From Bacteroidaceae bacterium (lineage in GTDB: Bacteria; Bacteroidota; Bacteroidia; Bacteroidales; Bacteroidaceae), in assembly GCA_017416805.1 (NCBI GenBank), contig JAFQBB010000034.1, forward strand, positions 1 through 45,301: DNA of 45,301 bases. Reading direction: 5' to 3'. The position numbers and the translations under genes are program-made. The first letter of the stretch is position 1. Each line of letters opens with the position of its first letter. The notes below the pieces were generated by a model that worked only from the letters and a program-made list of their open reading frames with translations, was not told where the DNA came from and searched no databases. Below, in pieces: positions 44,038 to 45,301 of the stretch.

Positions 44038-44044
44038 CTCCTTT
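44038..44044 (-). promoter_or_regulatory. Canonical Shine-Dalgarno site of mnmG
   Basis: The minus strand reads AAAGGAG 11 bases before the ATG. Such strong sites are absent before the Bacteroidales genes in this window and support a different source organism. Confidence 0.8.
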
Positions 44045-44145
44045 AAAAACGTAAACCGAAATTTTACATTATATCATATTATTTTATTGTATCATTTTTC
44101 TGCGTACTTGGCAATAAAAAAATCAAAAAAATATTGATTTTTCAA

Positions 44146-44190
44146 GATAAAAGCACCTCTTTAACCTAAAAAGTCAAAGAGGTGTTTAAT
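44146..44190 (-). terminator. Terminator after rpoD
   Basis: CACCTCTTT (44154-44162) pairs with AAAGAGGTG (44176-44184). The minus strand continues CTTTTATCTT. It lies just after the rpoD stop (44193) and before mnmG. Confidence 0.8.
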
Positions 44191-44192
44191 TT

Positions 44193-45301
44193 TTATTCTA
44201 AATAGTCCTTTAATTTTTTACTTCTGCTAGGATGACGCAGTTTTCTTAAGGCTTTTGCCTCAATCTGTCTTATACGTTCACGGGTTACGTTAAACTCTTT
44301 ACCGACTTCCTCTAAGGTGCGTGCTCTGCCATCTTCTAAGCCAAAGCGGAGCTTTAAAACCATAGATTCACGTGGAGTAAGAGTATCTAAAACATCGCCA
44401 AGCTGCTCTTTTAAAAGCATAAATGATGCGGCTTCTGATGGTGCAGGAGCATCGTCATCAGGAATAAAGTCGCCTAAATGGCTATCTTCCTCTTCACCGA
44501 TAGGTGTTTCAAGAGAAACAGGTTCTTGTGCTATTTTCATAATTTCACGAACTTTGTCAACAGACATATTAAGCTCTTTTGCAATCTCGTTCGGATGTGG
44601 ATCACGACCAAGTTCCTGAACTAATTGACGTGAAACACGAATAAGTTTATTTATTGTTTCAACCATATGCACAGGAATACGGATTGTTCTAGCTTGGTCA
44701 GCTATCGCACGGGTAATTGCCTGACGAATCCACCAGGTTGCGTAAGTACTGAACTTATATCCCTTTGTATAGTCAAATTTTTCAACCGCTTTAATTAAGC
44801 CAAGGTTACCCTCTTGAATAAGGTCTAAGAACAACATACCTCTGCCGACATAGCGCTTAGCGATTGATACAACCAGTCGAAGATTTGCCTCTGCTAAACG
44901 CCTGCGTGCTATAGCATTACCCTCGCCCATCTGTGTTGCAAGTTCAAGCTCTTCATCAGCGTCTAACAGTGGTACTTTACCAATTTCTTTTAAGTACATT
45001 TTAACGTGGTCGTCAATGGATACACCCTCAACGCTTGAGATTTCCATCACTTCTTCGCTTAAGTCAGTATTTTCATTTGGTTTTAAATCTTCAATTTCTT
45101 CTTCAATTTTTTCGAGCTCCTTGTCCATATCGGCAACGACCTCGACACCTTCTTTTTCGAGTTTTTCGTATAACAACTCGATTTGTTCGGCTTCCATTTC
45201 TACTTCTGAAAGGGAATCCATAATTTCCTTAAATGTTAAAATTCCGTTTTGTTTTCCTTTTGCTACAAGCTCCTCGATTATAGCAAGTTTCTGCTTTTCT
45301 A
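44193..45301 (-). CDS. rpoD: RNA polymerase primary sigma factor, Firmicutes type (5' end outside window)
   Basis: The frame continues past the first in-window ATG (45221) to the edge: upstream codons give [28 protein letters not shown], which is sigma region 1.1, so the true start is beyond 45301. Region 1.2 [17 protein letters not shown], region 2 [19 protein letters not shown] and [17 protein letters not shown], region 3 and region 4.2 [20 protein letters not shown] are complete. The acidic linker before 1.2 and the ending SKKLKDYLE are typical of Clostridia. Bacteroidetes RpoD lacks this N-terminal extension and ends differently. Confidence 0.96.
   Translation of the reverse strand, partial: EKQKLAIIEELVAKGKQNGILTFKEIMDSLSEVEMEAEQIELLYEKLEKEGVEVVADMDKELEKIEEEIEDLKPNENTDLSEEVMEISSVEGVSIDDHVKMYLKEIGKVPLLDADEELELATQMGEGNAIARRRLAEANLRLVVSIAKRYVGRGMLFLDLIQEGNLGLIKAVEKFDYTKGYKFSTYATWWIRQAITRAIADQARTIRIPVHMVETINKLIRVSRQLVQELGRDPHPNEIAKELNMSVDKVREIMKIAQEPVSLETPIGEEEDSHLGDFIPDDDAPAPSEAASFMLLKEQLGDVLDTLTPRESMVLKLRFGLEDGRARTLEEVGKEFNVTRERIRQIEAKALRKLRHPSRSKKLKDYLE

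Noticed and set aside
42205-45301. Horizontal transfer of mnmG-rpoD into Bacteroidales
   Set aside because: Transfer would not be expected to truncate two housekeeping genes in one frame-crossing joint; chimera is simpler.

Overview
The window looks like a gut-type Bacteroidales contig with a foreign tail. The core (about 10.6-42.2 kb) has Bacteroidetes traits: promoters of the TTTG-N19-TAnnTTTG type, few Shine-Dalgarno sites, a PL11 pectin lyase with a type IX secretion-like tail, a GT3 glycogen synthase and a V-type ATPase. From about 42.21 kb to the end, the sequence changes within a single reading frame to Firmicutes/Clostridia-type mnmG and rpoD, with a canonical AAAGGAG ribosome site. 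That junction truncates both ntpA and mnmG and is most simply an assembly chimera.

Region 1 (1-10.5 kb) is an AT-rich accessory island. It opens with the end of an IS3-like element (1-180). It then holds an XRE regulator (437-721) and a winged-helix membrane regulator (4536-4880) that were once adjacent. They are now separated by a complete 3,790-bp IS1595-family transposon (743-4532), which has 24-bp terminal inverted repeats (23/24 identical) and an exact 8-bp target duplication TTACTATT. The transposon carries an ISXO2-like transposase, a translationally coupled small protein, about six small passenger genes of unknown function, two structured-RNA candidates and terminators near both ends. 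Divergent from the winged-helix gene is a compact six-gene operon (5236-10102): XRE regulator, C5 methyltransferase, DUF3883-type PD-(D/E)XK endonuclease, second C5 methyltransferase with an extra C-terminal domain, a two-TM SLATT-like membrane protein, and a 42-residue basic peptide. I read it as a two-methyltransferase restriction system with a possible membrane effector.

Region 2 (10.5-26.5 kb) is core: tRNA-Pro and aspS from divergent promoters, with an imperfect repeat tract in the aspS leader; a transglutaminase-like protein; a DUF1847 protein; an AlkD-like protein; purU-hisH-hisA-hisF-hisIE; an FtsE-like ATPase; lysC-lysA; a relA-type (p)ppGpp synthetase on the minus strand; and a DUF4301 protein.

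Region 3 (26.5-42.2 kb) runs mostly on the minus strand: a giant PL11 rhamnogalacturonan lyase with autotransporter-like repeats, glycogen phosphorylase and synthase, and the V-ATPase operon A-B-D-I-K, whose K subunit keeps all side chains of the known Na+ site. The spacers hold two 22-bp-phased motif arrays (26633-26710 and 31653-31714) and a perfect 20-bp inverted repeat.

Region 4 (42.2-45.3 kb) is the Firmicutes-type mnmG-rpoD segment. rpoD runs off the window edge.
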